A stretch of DNA of 64,000 bases from positions 3,844,001 to 3,908,000 of the forward strand of contig JAETXT010000004.1 in assembly GCA_019188255.1 (NCBI GenBank), written 5' to 3'. The notes beneath the pieces were generated by a model. That model ran no database searches. It was not told where the DNA came from and saw only the letters and a program-made list of their open reading frames with translations. Positions 49,095 to 58,388 of this stretch are shown one piece after another. Every line of letters begins with the position of its first letter. The stretch's first letter is position 1. The translations under genes and the position numbers were made by a program. Source of the DNA: Verticillium longisporum. Its lineage: Eukaryota; Ascomycota; Sordariomycetes; Glomerellales; Plectosphaerellaceae.

Positions 49095-51121
49095 GGTTTT
49101 TGCTGGACCATCACCTTTTTTTCTGTTCATTTTGCCGCGGCTTTGGTTCGTTTCGCATGGCAAGCGGGTGGGCACGCGCGTTTCCTGTTCGCCATTCGGC
49201 ATCACTTTACGCATGGAGGGGGAGAGTAGGAGGGGGAAGGGAGGAGGAGGAACCGCAAGAGTCTAAGGCTGATGGGTCGAGGTTACATGATCAAACGTAT
49301 GGGACACGGGGGGGCATAGGGGCGCGGAATACGGAGGGGCATACACGGGCGTACGGCGTTGTCAACTTTTCATGCCTTTTCGTCTGTTTCATTCTTGGCT
49401 TTTTTTCTCTATTGCTTTTTTAATAATTCCAGGTCTGTTGGCCTCTGGCTTCTGTGCATGAGAGCAGAGTTACAGGGGCAGGCGGATGCTTGGGTGTACT
49501 AATGCGTATGAGGAGGGAAGGGGAGAAAGGGGGCAGGCATGTGGGCAGCGTCCAGGGCGGATGGGGGCTAGAGAGGCACATGGAACGTGGAACATGGCAT
49601 GATTAGAATAGGTGCAAAAATTCCATCCTGTTTCTGCGCGAGCAGCTTTTCTTCGGTATCGTGATGATGGGGGCCATGTGTGTGATCACGAGTTGGGGTG
49701 ATCGGATTTCGCGAGTAGCTGGCGGAGAGATATGTCCTGCCCCCTTACAGCGTGGAGATGGGCTCTTGTTGTTGGTTGATCCCTGAATACCTTTGCTTCA
49801 GGGAAGAGCATAGGGAGTCCTAGTCTTGGTCATTGTGAACGTCGATATCAAAAATGGTGTTAGCCTGAGCAGGGCTGGCAGACGGGCATTTGGAGGCTGT
49901 TCCTTAGGTAGTATATGGTACCTATGGAGTAGATGGGCCACGTGAAAATAGGATTTCCAGCGGGCATTGTGGTGTATAGCAGCCTCATGAACTACACTGA
50001 CCACGGGGGGCATTAAGTACCTAGGTACCTAAGGTACCACCTACCAACGAATGCCCCAGTGGGTGGCTGCAATCTGGCAGAGTGAGAAGGAGGCGTCGGG
50101 TGAGGCGGCGCCACAGCGGGGATGGCTCCTGCCTGCCGCTGTGCCTGGGCAACGAGCCGTCGTGTGCCACTTGCCCGCTGTAACTTTTGCTGTGAATGCA
50201 CCATCCGTGGCCTCACTGGCTGACCTGGGTACCTAGGTACCTCAGACACCGACCTCCTTTCACCCGCCAAGCTGTTCGGCAAGCCTCTCTTAGCCTTCGA
50301 TTCTGAGCCCTTTTCCTACGCAGGGCTGGCGGCCGTTGAGAACCATTCAACCGCCAATGGCTGGGAAGATACCAAAGACCTTTTCACCTGCCTATCTGAT
50401 GCTGGGTCTCCGGGCCCTGGTCGCTGGCCGGGGGGTCCGTCGCGTCATCCAGTGGGCGGATGGGGTTGGATGATTAGCTTGCACTCGGAGGGACAGGGCG
50501 GGGGCCATCCCTGGAGAATCAAGGTTGAGGTGGCTTCGAGTAAGCTTCTTTTCTTCCCGTCCATCCTATCCGAAAGCGATATCCCGTACTGATCTTATCG
50601 ACCATGCGCGCGCTGCATTCGAGTAACCTGTGGCCGCTGGGGATGCCATGGTCATAAATGTCCCCAAGATGGATTGGCAGACGCGATACCAGCCATACCC
50701 AAGGACAGGATCGTTGACATTCAGCGAGAATTAACGTCCCAGTCTTCATCCGGACCATTCTAACCCCCCCAGCCCTTGGCCATGGCCCGCCGACGACCCC
50801 TCACGAACGTCGACCTTCCCGATGTAGCAACTGCCATGACAAGCCCTGCCGATACGCACGCCGCCGCGGTGGAACGCCACCAGGGGAGGCGACAAAACAT
50901 TTCATTCACCGAGGGGAACCGAATTGAGTGTAACCTTGCTTTGTGGAGGGAAGAGAGAGTGCGCGAGCGCGCGCGAGAGGAATCGTGGATAAATAACATG
51001 ACTCTCCCCCAGCCGCAACCCGTTGCCATGCCTCTGGGTCAGGTCTAGCTAACACTGACATTCCTGTCGATCCGTCCCGCCGACAGCTTCTCACACACAC
51101 TTCGGTCCCTCGTCCGCAGCC
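49095..51121. other. Intergenic region between HHK2 and the M28 aminopeptidase gene
   Basis: About 2 kb without a supported gene. It contains two TACCTAGGTA palindromes (near 50018-50035 and 50228-50243) and the presumed promoter of the downstream M28 gene, with an AT-rich GGATAAATAA string about 130 bp before its ATG. Confidence 0.55.
50015..50245. repeat. Two TACCTAGGTACC palindrome-type elements
   Basis: AGTACCTAGGTACCTAAGGTACC near 50016-50038 and GGGTACCTAGGTACCT near 50227-50242 share the core TACCTAGGTACC. They resemble the clusters near 23400 and 42010. They are dispersed short palindromes of unknown role. Confidence 0.6.
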
Positions 51122-52691
51122 ATGAAGTTCTCCCAGACCGCGGCAGCCCTGCTGTCGCTGGCTTCTGTCACTGCTGCCGCGCAGTGCAAGCCCAAGATTG
51201 AGTCCGAGGCGTTCCAGGCCGAGATCAAGACGGAGAAGTGAGTGCGCCCTCGTCCGCCCCTCTTCTTGACGGCATTGCGCCACCGTGTTGTTGTTCATGC
51301 TGACGTTCTGCAGCCTTTGGTCTCACCTCGTCGCCCTCAACGACATTGCCTTCAAGGTCGGCGGCGGCAACCGTGCCTTTGGTCTTCCCGGCTATGCTGC
51401 TTCGGTCGACTACATCTGGTCGCACATCTCCAACGTGACGGCGACCAAGGCCTGGAAGCAGGATTTCCCCGCCTGGTTCGGCATCGTCAACTCCATTTCC
51501 TTTTCTGTGGACGACAAGGACTACTACATCTACGGCATCTCGTACTCTCCCTCGACCCCGAAGGAGGGCATCACGTCCGAGATTGTCCTCGGCCCCGCCG
51601 GTGCCGCCGGCTGCGATGCCAAGAACTACGAGGGCCTCGACGTCAAGGGCAAGATTGTCCTGACGCAGCGCTTCCGCTGCCCCACGGGCGGCCCCCTCGC
51701 CGGCCGCGTACGCCCTGCTGCGGCGGCCGGTGCTGCGGGTGTCATCATCTACCACGACATTGAGACGCTGCCCACGGCCGGCTCGCTTGGCGAGGTCAAC
51801 ATGAGCGCCTACGTGTCGACGGGCTTCATCCGCAAGGCCGACGGCGAGGCGCTCGTGGCGCGCATCCAGGCAGGCGAGAAGGTCGTTGGCTTCTTCCAGC
51901 ACGACCAGCTCGTCGAGGAGCGCATCACGCAGAACGTCTTTGTCGAGACGGAGGAGGGCGACCCGCACAACGTCATTGTGCTCGGCGCCCACCTCGACTC
52001 GGTGCAGGCGGGGCCCGGCATCAACGACGACGCGTCAGGCTCGAGCCTGATCCTCGAGGTGTTCAAGGCGCTGCAGAAGTACCGGTTCAAGAACAAGGTG
52101 CGGTTCGCGTGGTGGGGCGCCGAGGAGAACGGCCTGCTGGGCTCGCGCTTCTACACGCAGAGCCTCGAGGCGCCCGAGGTCGACGACATCCTGGCCTACC
52201 TCAACTTTGACATGGTGTCCAAGGGCTACTTTGGCGTCAGCGACAACGACGGCAGCACGCACGGGTCGGTGGCGCCGCGCGGCTCGGAGAAGATTGAGGA
52301 GATTTACGTCGACTGGTTCGAGAGCCAGGGCCACGTCGTGACGCCGGCCGTGCTCACCAACGGCAGCGACTACGCCTCCTTCTGGCAGGTCCTCGGCAAG
52401 CCCTTTGGCTTCCTCAACACGGGCACCGGCGTCGCCCAGGACCCGTGCTACCACCAGGCGTGCGACACGATTGACAACCCCGACCGCGAGACCATTACCG
52501 TCAACGCCAAGGCCGCCGCCCACATGCTGTCGATCCTGGCGCTGAACGGCACCGAGATCATCCCCAAGCAGACCGTCAACGCCACCATGCTCAACGACCT
52601 CCGCGCGCGCCACGTCGGGCCCGAGGTCATTGACATTGCCGAGCTCGAGGCGCTCGGCGAGAGGCATCTCGGCTGCGGTCACGATCTGTGA
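51122..52691 (+). CDS. Secreted M28-family zinc aminopeptidase with PA domain
   Basis: A 497-residue extracellular exopeptidase that removes N-terminal residues from peptides. Met at 51122 begins a clear signal peptide (MKFSQTAAALLSLASVTAAA). The intron at 51238-51313 (GTGAGT...GCTGACG...CAG) joins EIKTE to NLWSHLVALND. A PA domain (roughly residues 140-215; LDVKGKIVL, AAGAAGVIIYHD) is inserted before the catalytic core. The M28 metal and catalytic residues are visible in order: His/Asp in GAHLDSV, Asp in NDDASGS, Glu-Glu in AEENGLLGS, Asp in NFDMVS, and His in YHQACD. Several N-glycosylation sequons support secretion. It resembles fungal leucine aminopeptidase 2. It is followed 0.6 kb downstream by a GH2 gene on the same strand. 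The frame is clean. Confidence 0.94.
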
Positions 52692-53262
52692 GGTGGCCCG
52701 AGACGGAGAGAGGCGTCAGAGAAGCAACAGCATCCAGGCGTAGCATAGGCGTTGTCGTTGTTGTAGCATAGGCATGGTGAATGAGAGATGAAGTTGATGA
52801 CGACGATGCCAAACTGAAAACATGCGCTGTCAGGCTTGTCCCAATCGTTGACTGATTGTACGTCCCTACAAGGAGCTGGAGAGCAGGAGGCAGGTCGCAT
52901 GAGATGGGATCATGGCCAAGCCGACCCATCATTTTGACTGGGTCTTTTACTGCATCTCAGCAGCGCAATGGATTCCGATGGAACTTCGCTGGAGTTTCGC
53001 TGAGGAAGGATCGACAACCCCTCAATGGCGGTTGCGACTGCCCTGGTTCCCATTGCATTGCCCCTCACTTCTCCACGTGATCACTTGCAATCCACCACCT
53101 CTGAACAAAAACACAACGAAGACGAGCTCATCTTTCAAGTCATCTGGCTGTCGAGACTCTACTTGGATTTCATCTGCATCTCCAGTGCGACATCTACTCC
53201 TGTCGACCCACCCATCTCACCTCATCCCCTCCGAAAAAGAATACCCCGCCCGCCAGTACACG
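52692..53262. other. Intergenic region between the M28 and GH2 genes
   Basis: Serves as 3' flank of the aminopeptidase gene and promoter/leader of the GH2 gene. The GH2 frame stays open upstream of 53263, but that part has a different, non-conserved composition and is treated as leader. Confidence 0.55.
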
Positions 53263-55341
53263 ATGGCAGACGCAACCCCTTACCCCCGCCCCGATCACCA
53301 ACGCCCCAACCTCCGGTGGCAGTCCCTCAACGGACCGTGGTCGTTCCTCTTTGACGACGACGACGTCGGTCTCACCCAGACATGGCACAAGACCGGCCTG
53401 CCCGCCTCCGTCGCGCTGAGCGCCCCGGCCGCCGCGGCCCAGACCAGATCGGCGACGGCGGCCGAGGGCGACTCCATCACCCAGCGCATCGCCGCCGGCA
53501 CCCAGGACCTGCTGGCCAACAACGTCTTCGCCCGCGCCGACGCCCAGACGCATGAGAAGCGCACCATCACTGTACCCTTTGCCTTCCAGACGCCGGCGTC
53601 GGGCATCAACGACAGGGGCGTCCACGAGGTGCTGTGGTACGAGCGCGAGGTCGCCGACCCGCGCACGGCCGAAGACCGGGCCGCGGGCCAGGGGGTCCTG
53701 CTGCGGTTTGGCGCCGTGGATTACGAGGCCACCGTGTGGATTGACGGCCACTTTGTCGGCGGCCACCGCGGCGGACATGTGCCCTTTGAGCTTGATGTCT
53801 CGGACGCGCTGCGGGAGGGCGGCCCTCACCGGGTCACGGTTCGCGTGTTTGACTCGGCGTATGACCTGACGCAGCCGCGTGGTAAGCAGTATTGGGGTCC
53901 CAAGCCGGAGAGCATCTTTTACACGCCTTCCGGGGGCATTTGGCAGTCTGTCTGGGTTGAGGTTGTGCCGCCGGCGCGCATTGCTGATAGCAGTGCTGGG
54001 ACTATGATTCAGTCGAATGACGTTGAGACGGGGACGCTACGGAGCAATGTGACGGTCCTGGGTCGCCGTGTCGGGCAGGCGCTCGAGGTCGACATTGAGG
54101 CCAGTCTTGCTGGTGTGCCTGTTGCGACATCAGAGCGCAGGGCCCTTTCGAAGGAGTCGAATGCCGTGGCTGTCGAGCTGGATCTTCGTCTGTCAGAGGA
54201 GAAACGCAAGCAATTGCCGCCCGCTTTCCTTGTCGGGGCGCCTTTCGAGGATGGTACTGCCTGGCGCGAGGGCCTCGCTCTCTGGTCGCCGGAGCACCCT
54301 TCCCTCTACGACCTCACTCTCCGCCTATATGACGCTGCCGGTGCGGTTCTCGACGAGGTCGCCACCACGACGGGCATGCGGTCCATCGCGTGGGCGCAGA
54401 ACGACGGCCACTGGCGGCTCAACGGGCGGCCGTACTTCCAAGCGCTGTGTCTCGACCAGGGCTACTGGCCCGAGACGCTCATGACGCCGCCTTCGCAGGA
54501 GAGCCTCAAGGAGGACATTCTGCTGGCGAAGCGCATGGGGCTCAACGGGTGTCGCAAGCACCAAAAGGTCGAGGACCCCGTCTTCTACTACTGGGCCGAT
54601 CGCCTGGGCTACCTGGTTTGGGGCGAGATGGCCAATGCCTACCAGTTTAGCGTTGCGTACATTGACCGCTTCGACGAAGAGTGGGCGGCGAGCGTGCGGC
54701 TGGCGGTCAACCACCCTTCCGTCGTGACGTGGACGCCCGTCAACGAGAGCTGGGGATACCCGTCGCTCAAGGACAGCATTGAGCAGCGGAACCACATCCG
54801 CTCGCTGTACTACCTCACCAAGACGCTGGACCCGACGAGAAGCATCAATGATAACTGCGGCTGGGAGCACGTCATCACGGATCTCACGACCTTTCACGAC
54901 TACGCCGACGGGCCGCAGCTCGCCGCGAATTGCGCGACCATGGACAAGATCCTCGACACCAAGGCCGGGCGCGACATGTTTGTGCCAGCCGTCGCCGGTG
55001 ACGCCGGCTCCCAACACAAGCAGGGTGCGCCCGTCATGTGCACCGAGTTTGGCGGCGTCAACATTGCGGCGGCCAAGGGCAAGGAGGGCGACGACAGGGA
55101 CTGGGGGTACACGACGGCGGCCGATTCGGAGGACTTGCTCAAGAGAATTGAGAGGCTCGTGCGGGGCGTGGTCGAAGGGGGGCACTGCTGCGCTTTTGTG
55201 TACACGCAGCTCGCTGACATTGAGCAGGAGACGAATGGGCTCTACACGTTTGGCCGCAAGGAAAAGCTCGACGCCGCGAGGGTCAAGGCGCTCATTGAGG
55301 AGGCGCTGAAGGCGTTCTATGCGAGGGTCGAGGGGCAGTAA
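53263..55341 (+). CDS. Glycoside hydrolase family 2 enzyme (beta-glucuronidase/beta-galactosidase-like)
   Basis: A 692-residue GH2 enzyme. I chose the ATG at 53263 (MADATPYPRPDHQRPN) because the conserved sugar-binding domain starts directly after it (WQSLNGPWSFLFD). Order: an N-terminal jelly-roll domain (VLWYEREV, YEATVWIDGHFVGGHRGGHVPFE), an immunoglobulin-like domain ending in LWSPEHPSLYDLTLRLYD, then the TIM barrel (LNGRPYFQALCLDQGYWPE, MGLNGCRKHQKVEDP, YWADRLGYLVWGEM). The general acid is Glu495 in PVNESWG and the nucleophile is Glu595 in CTEFGG. There is no signal peptide, so it is probably intracellular. The preferred sugar cannot be read from the sequence. The gene is intronless with a clean frame. 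Its 3' end faces the S8 gene 257 bp away. Confidence 0.93.
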   Translation: MADATPYPRPDHQRPNLRWQSLNGPWSFLFDDDDVGLTQTWHKTGLPASVALSAPAAAAQTRSATAAEGDSITQRIAAGTQDLLANNVFARADAQTHEKRTITVPFAFQTPASGINDRGVHEVLWYEREVADPRTAEDRAAGQGVLLRFGAVDYEATVWIDGHFVGGHRGGHVPFELDVSDALREGGPHRVTVRVFDSAYDLTQPRGKQYWGPKPESIFYTPSGGIWQSVWVEVVPPARIADSSAGTMIQSNDVETGTLRSNVTVLGRRVGQALEVDIEASLAGVPVATSERRALSKESNAVAVELDLRLSEEKRKQLPPAFLVGAPFEDGTAWREGLALWSPEHPSLYDLTLRLYDAAGAVLDEVATTTGMRSIAWAQNDGHWRLNGRPYFQALCLDQGYWPETLMTPPSQESLKEDILLAKRMGLNGCRKHQKVEDPVFYYWADRLGYLVWGEMANAYQFSVAYIDRFDEEWAASVRLAVNHPSVVTWTPVNESWGYPSLKDSIEQRNHIRSLYYLTKTLDPTRSINDNCGWEHVITDLTTFHDYADGPQLAANCATMDKILDTKAGRDMFVPAVAGDAGSQHKQGAPVMCTEFGGVNIAAAKGKEGDDRDWGYTTAADSEDLLKRIERLVRGVVEGGHCCAFVYTQLADIEQETNGLYTFGRKEKLDAARVKALIEEALKAFYARVEGQ

Positions 55342-55598
55342 GTGCTTGGTGTACATCAAGATGTGCAAATATAGATGCACATTCGGGGTCAAGGCGACCG
55401 TTGACAGACGTAGATGATGATGAACCGATCCAAAGAAGCAGACCTGTCTGCCAACTCCGCATGAACGGCACAGACGATGAGCAGTAGAATTAGCATCCCA
55501 CAAACGAATCACGTTCCATCCAGACAGGGTTCACACTCAATATTAGACATTTATTATCATGAGGATACAAAGCGCAAACCCTTTTCCTCTGTCCTCCC

Positions 55599-58388
55599 CT
55601 ACGCATCCGCCTCGAGCAGAACGCGCTTGCACTTGCTGCTGAGATATTTCAGTACGAACGGCACGCTCTCGACGACGACCCAGTCATCCTTGTCGTCGCG
55701 GTCGCCGTGGATGCGCAGCGCGCTGGCGACAAACTTGTACGCGCCCTCGGGCGCGACGGTGCCGTCGGCGAGGCGGCCGTCAAAGTCGTGCGTGTACCCG
55801 ATCGTCGGGGCATAGTAGATGGGCGTCCGCGGCAGGCTGCCGAGTGTGGTGTAGCCGAGCCAGGCCTTGGTCGTGGCGTTGCCGCCGTCGCTGCCGCTGC
55901 CGTCGAGGGGCACGAGGTCGACGTGCAGCTCTGGGGTGCCGATCGTGGGGATGGCGACAATCTTGGGCAGCACGGAGGGCGACCAGGTGCCGCCGGGGCG
56001 GGGGATGGTGAAGGTGCGGTTCGCGGCGACGGGGATCAGGAAGTGCGTCTCGGTCGAGGAGAGGTAGACGCCCGTGTGGGGGTCGCTCTGGTTGTGGAGC
56101 GGGTTGAAGTCGTGGAGGCTGCCGACGAGGCCGACGTACGGCAGCGTCAGACGGCCGGCGCCCGAGGACGAGGGCGTGATGGTGATGTAGCCGCTGTAGA
56201 CGGGGAGGCGGCCGGCGTCGAGTCCGGCGGGAGGCGTCAGCGTGAAGGTGACCTCGGCGGAGGCACCGGCCGGGACGGTCACGGTCTCGCTCTCAAAGGC
56301 GATCGAGGCCCAGACGTCGGCCGTCGGCGGCGGGAAGCGGGCGATGGTGAGCAGGTTATCGGCGGAGAAGCTGTAGGCGGTGGCGGCCTTGGCATGGCCA
56401 AACGTGTAGGTGACGGCCTCGGCGGCCGTGTTCTCGAGTGTGAAGGTGCGCTTGGGCGCAAAACTGTCCGTGTCGTTGAAGGAGAAGCCGCTGGTGTTGA
56501 CGAGGGTCGTGGCGTGGGCGGCGTCGTAGGCCTGCACCAGGCCGGCGCCCTGCTGGGCCACGGGCGCGAGCACGTCGTCGTGCGTCGTCTCGCCGTCGAA
56601 CCAGGGCAACGGCTTGGCCGTGCTGGAGAGCACGTTGCGGAGGACCTGCGCGTTGAGCGTCTTGCGCGCCTGGCCGACGAGACCGTAGATGGCGGCCACG
56701 AGCGGCGCCGACATGGACGTGCCCGGGTTCACGGCGTAGTCACCCTGGCCCCAGGTCCACGTCGACAGGATGCCGCCGCCGGGCGCCGTGAACTGCGGCT
56801 TCAGCACCATCTCCCACGAGGGACCCCAGCTCGTGAAGCCACTTGTCAGGCCGGCGCCGGGTCCGTTGCTGAGGTCCTCGGCCCACACGCGCGCCGACTC
56901 GACGGGGCTCACGGTCACGTCGATCTGCTGACCAGCCCTCAAGGCCTTGAGCCACGAGGCGGCCTGGCCGGGGGAGACGACGAAGACGCCCTCGATGCCT
57001 TCGGTGTAGACATAGGCGGCCGCCACACGGGCATCGCTCTCGGGGTAGTAGATGATGTGCTTGCCGCCCTTGGCGACAAAGTTGGCGGCCTGGTCATCCG
57101 AGCCGCATTCGGTGGCAAGGGGGAGCAGAATGGCGAGGCCATCGAGATCAGGCAGGTCGGCGGGCACAGAGGTGCAGGCGTACGCCGTCAGGTCGCTGGC
57201 GTTGGCGGCGGGCGCCCAGATACGCACCGTCGCGTTGGCCTGGAGGACGGGGTTTCCCTGCAGCCAGCCGAAGCCGTGGGAGCCGGTGCCGTTGGTGAAG
57301 TCGCCCCTCGTCATGATGGTCGGCAGCTTGGTGTTTTCGACGGAGCCGATGGCGGCGACCTCCCTGCCCGAGGCCGGAGACGCCGCGTTCCACAGGCCGA
57401 GACCGCCCGAGTTGCCGGTGGCCACGATGACGGGCACGCCGGCGGCGGCGAGACGAGACACGGCGTCGGCAGCAGCGTCGCTCGAGAATCCAGAGTCGTC
57501 ACCGGCCGAAAGAGAAATGACATCGGCCCCCTCGTCATAGGCGCGGTAGATGCCGGCCACGAGAACCTCGCTCGTCGCGTAGCCAGCGCACCCGCTCGTC
57601 TTGTAGACGCCGAGCGTCACGTCGGGCGCCGCGCCCGTGAACCCGAGCTCGTTCTCCTGGGCCGCCACAATGCCGCTGACGTGCGTGCCGTGGCCCTGGC
57701 ATGTGTCGATGGGGTCATCGTCGGGCTTGAGGTTGCCGCCCTCGTCAAACTCGTCGCCCGCATAGTCCCACCCCTTGGTCACGAGGCAGCCCTCACGGCC
57801 AAAGCAACCGTTGCCGAGCGCAGGATGCCGGTAGTCGATGCCCGTGTCGACAATGCCAATGTGCAGACCCTTGCCCGTGAAGCCCTCGGCGCGCAGCTTA
57901 TCGACCTGCGTCATGAGGTGCGGCGTGTAGACGTCGCCGTCGCCGAGCGCGCGTCTTTGGTGCTGCTGCTGCGTCGAAGCCGACAGGTTGTGAGGTCCGG
58001 CGTTGGTCGGGTCGAACTGGGGGAAGCGGATGCCGCGGACCGACCAGAGGGCCTTGACGGCGTCCTTGGCCGCGATCTGGGCCGTCAGGGCGTCGGCGCC
58101 GACCGAATCGGGTGACTCGACGCGGAACGAGACACCATTGAAGAGGCGGAACTTGAGGTCCATGCTCGGCTTTACCTCGAGGCCGTCGGCGCGGAGGTCT
58201 TTGAACAGAGACTCGGCGTCAGGCGAAGCATCGTCGAGTTCAACAATGTAGGCGCCGGCAATGATATTGCTGGTGCTCTCGGCATCGGCGGCGGCGGCAG
58301 TGGTGCTGGGACCCGGAGTGTCGGCGAGCGCACCCACGGCCGAGGCCAGGGTGCCGAGGAGAAGCGGAGCGCACTGCGAGAAGCGCAT
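55599..58388 (-). CDS. Secreted subtilisin-like serine protease (S8, PA domain, Fn3-like C-terminus)
   Basis: A 929-residue pre-pro-protease. A signal peptide (MRFSQCAPLLLGTLASAVGALA) and an I9-type propeptide (AYIVELDD...; FNGVSFRVES) precede the S8 domain. The catalytic triad is Asp181 (IVDTGIDY), His236 (GHGTHVSGI) and Ser558 (GTSMSAPL). The oxyanion Asn is in ATGNSGG. A PA-like insertion lies between His and Ser (~residues 365-500). After the catalytic domain a Fn3-like region (TFTLENTAAEAVTYTFGHAKA) runs to the end. This is the large Vpr/C5a-peptidase-like subtilase type, which in insect- and nematode-associated fungi includes Pr1C-class cuticle proteases (family knowledge, not proof of lifestyle). 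The gene is intronless and intact. A long open frame on the opposite strand is a composition artefact. Confidence 0.95.
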   Translation of the reverse strand: MRFSQCAPLLLGTLASAVGALADTPGPSTTAAAADAESTSNIIAGAYIVELDDASPDAESLFKDLRADGLEVKPSMDLKFRLFNGVSFRVESPDSVGADALTAQIAAKDAVKALWSVRGIRFPQFDPTNAGPHNLSASTQQQHQRRALGDGDVYTPHLMTQVDKLRAEGFTGKGLHIGIVDTGIDYRHPALGNGCFGREGCLVTKGWDYAGDEFDEGGNLKPDDDPIDTCQGHGTHVSGIVAAQENELGFTGAAPDVTLGVYKTSGCAGYATSEVLVAGIYRAYDEGADVISLSAGDDSGFSSDAAADAVSRLAAAGVPVIVATGNSGGLGLWNAASPASGREVAAIGSVENTKLPTIMTRGDFTNGTGSHGFGWLQGNPVLQANATVRIWAPAANASDLTAYACTSVPADLPDLDGLAILLPLATECGSDDQAANFVAKGGKHIIYYPESDARVAAAYVYTEGIEGVFVVSPGQAASWLKALRAGQQIDVTVSPVESARVWAEDLSNGPGAGLTSGFTSWGPSWEMVLKPQFTAPGGGILSTWTWGQGDYAVNPGTSMSAPLVAAIYGLVGQARKTLNAQVLRNVLSSTAKPLPWFDGETTHDDVLAPVAQQGAGLVQAYDAAHATTLVNTSGFSFNDTDSFAPKRTFTLENTAAEAVTYTFGHAKAATAYSFSADNLLTIARFPPPTADVWASIAFESETVTVPAGASAEVTFTLTPPAGLDAGRLPVYSGYITITPSSSGAGRLTLPYVGLVGSLHDFNPLHNQSDPHTGVYLSSTETHFLIPVAANRTFTIPRPGGTWSPSVLPKIVAIPTIGTPELHVDLVPLDGSGSDGGNATTKAWLGYTTLGSLPRTPIYYAPTIGYTHDFDGRLADGTVAPEGAYKFVASALRIHGDRDDKDDWVVVESVPFVLKYLSSKCKRVLLEADA

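Noticed and set aside
52912..53262. A 117-codon N-terminal extension of the GH2 frame
   Set aside because: The sequence is not GH2-like, has no signal peptide, and the conserved N-terminal domain starts right after the ATG at 53263.
55707..58115. An 802-codon open frame antisense to the S8 protease gene
   Set aside because: It mirrors the strongly G/C-ending codons of the real gene, is Gly/Arg/Val-rich without a domain, and the minus strand has a full catalytic triad and signal peptide.
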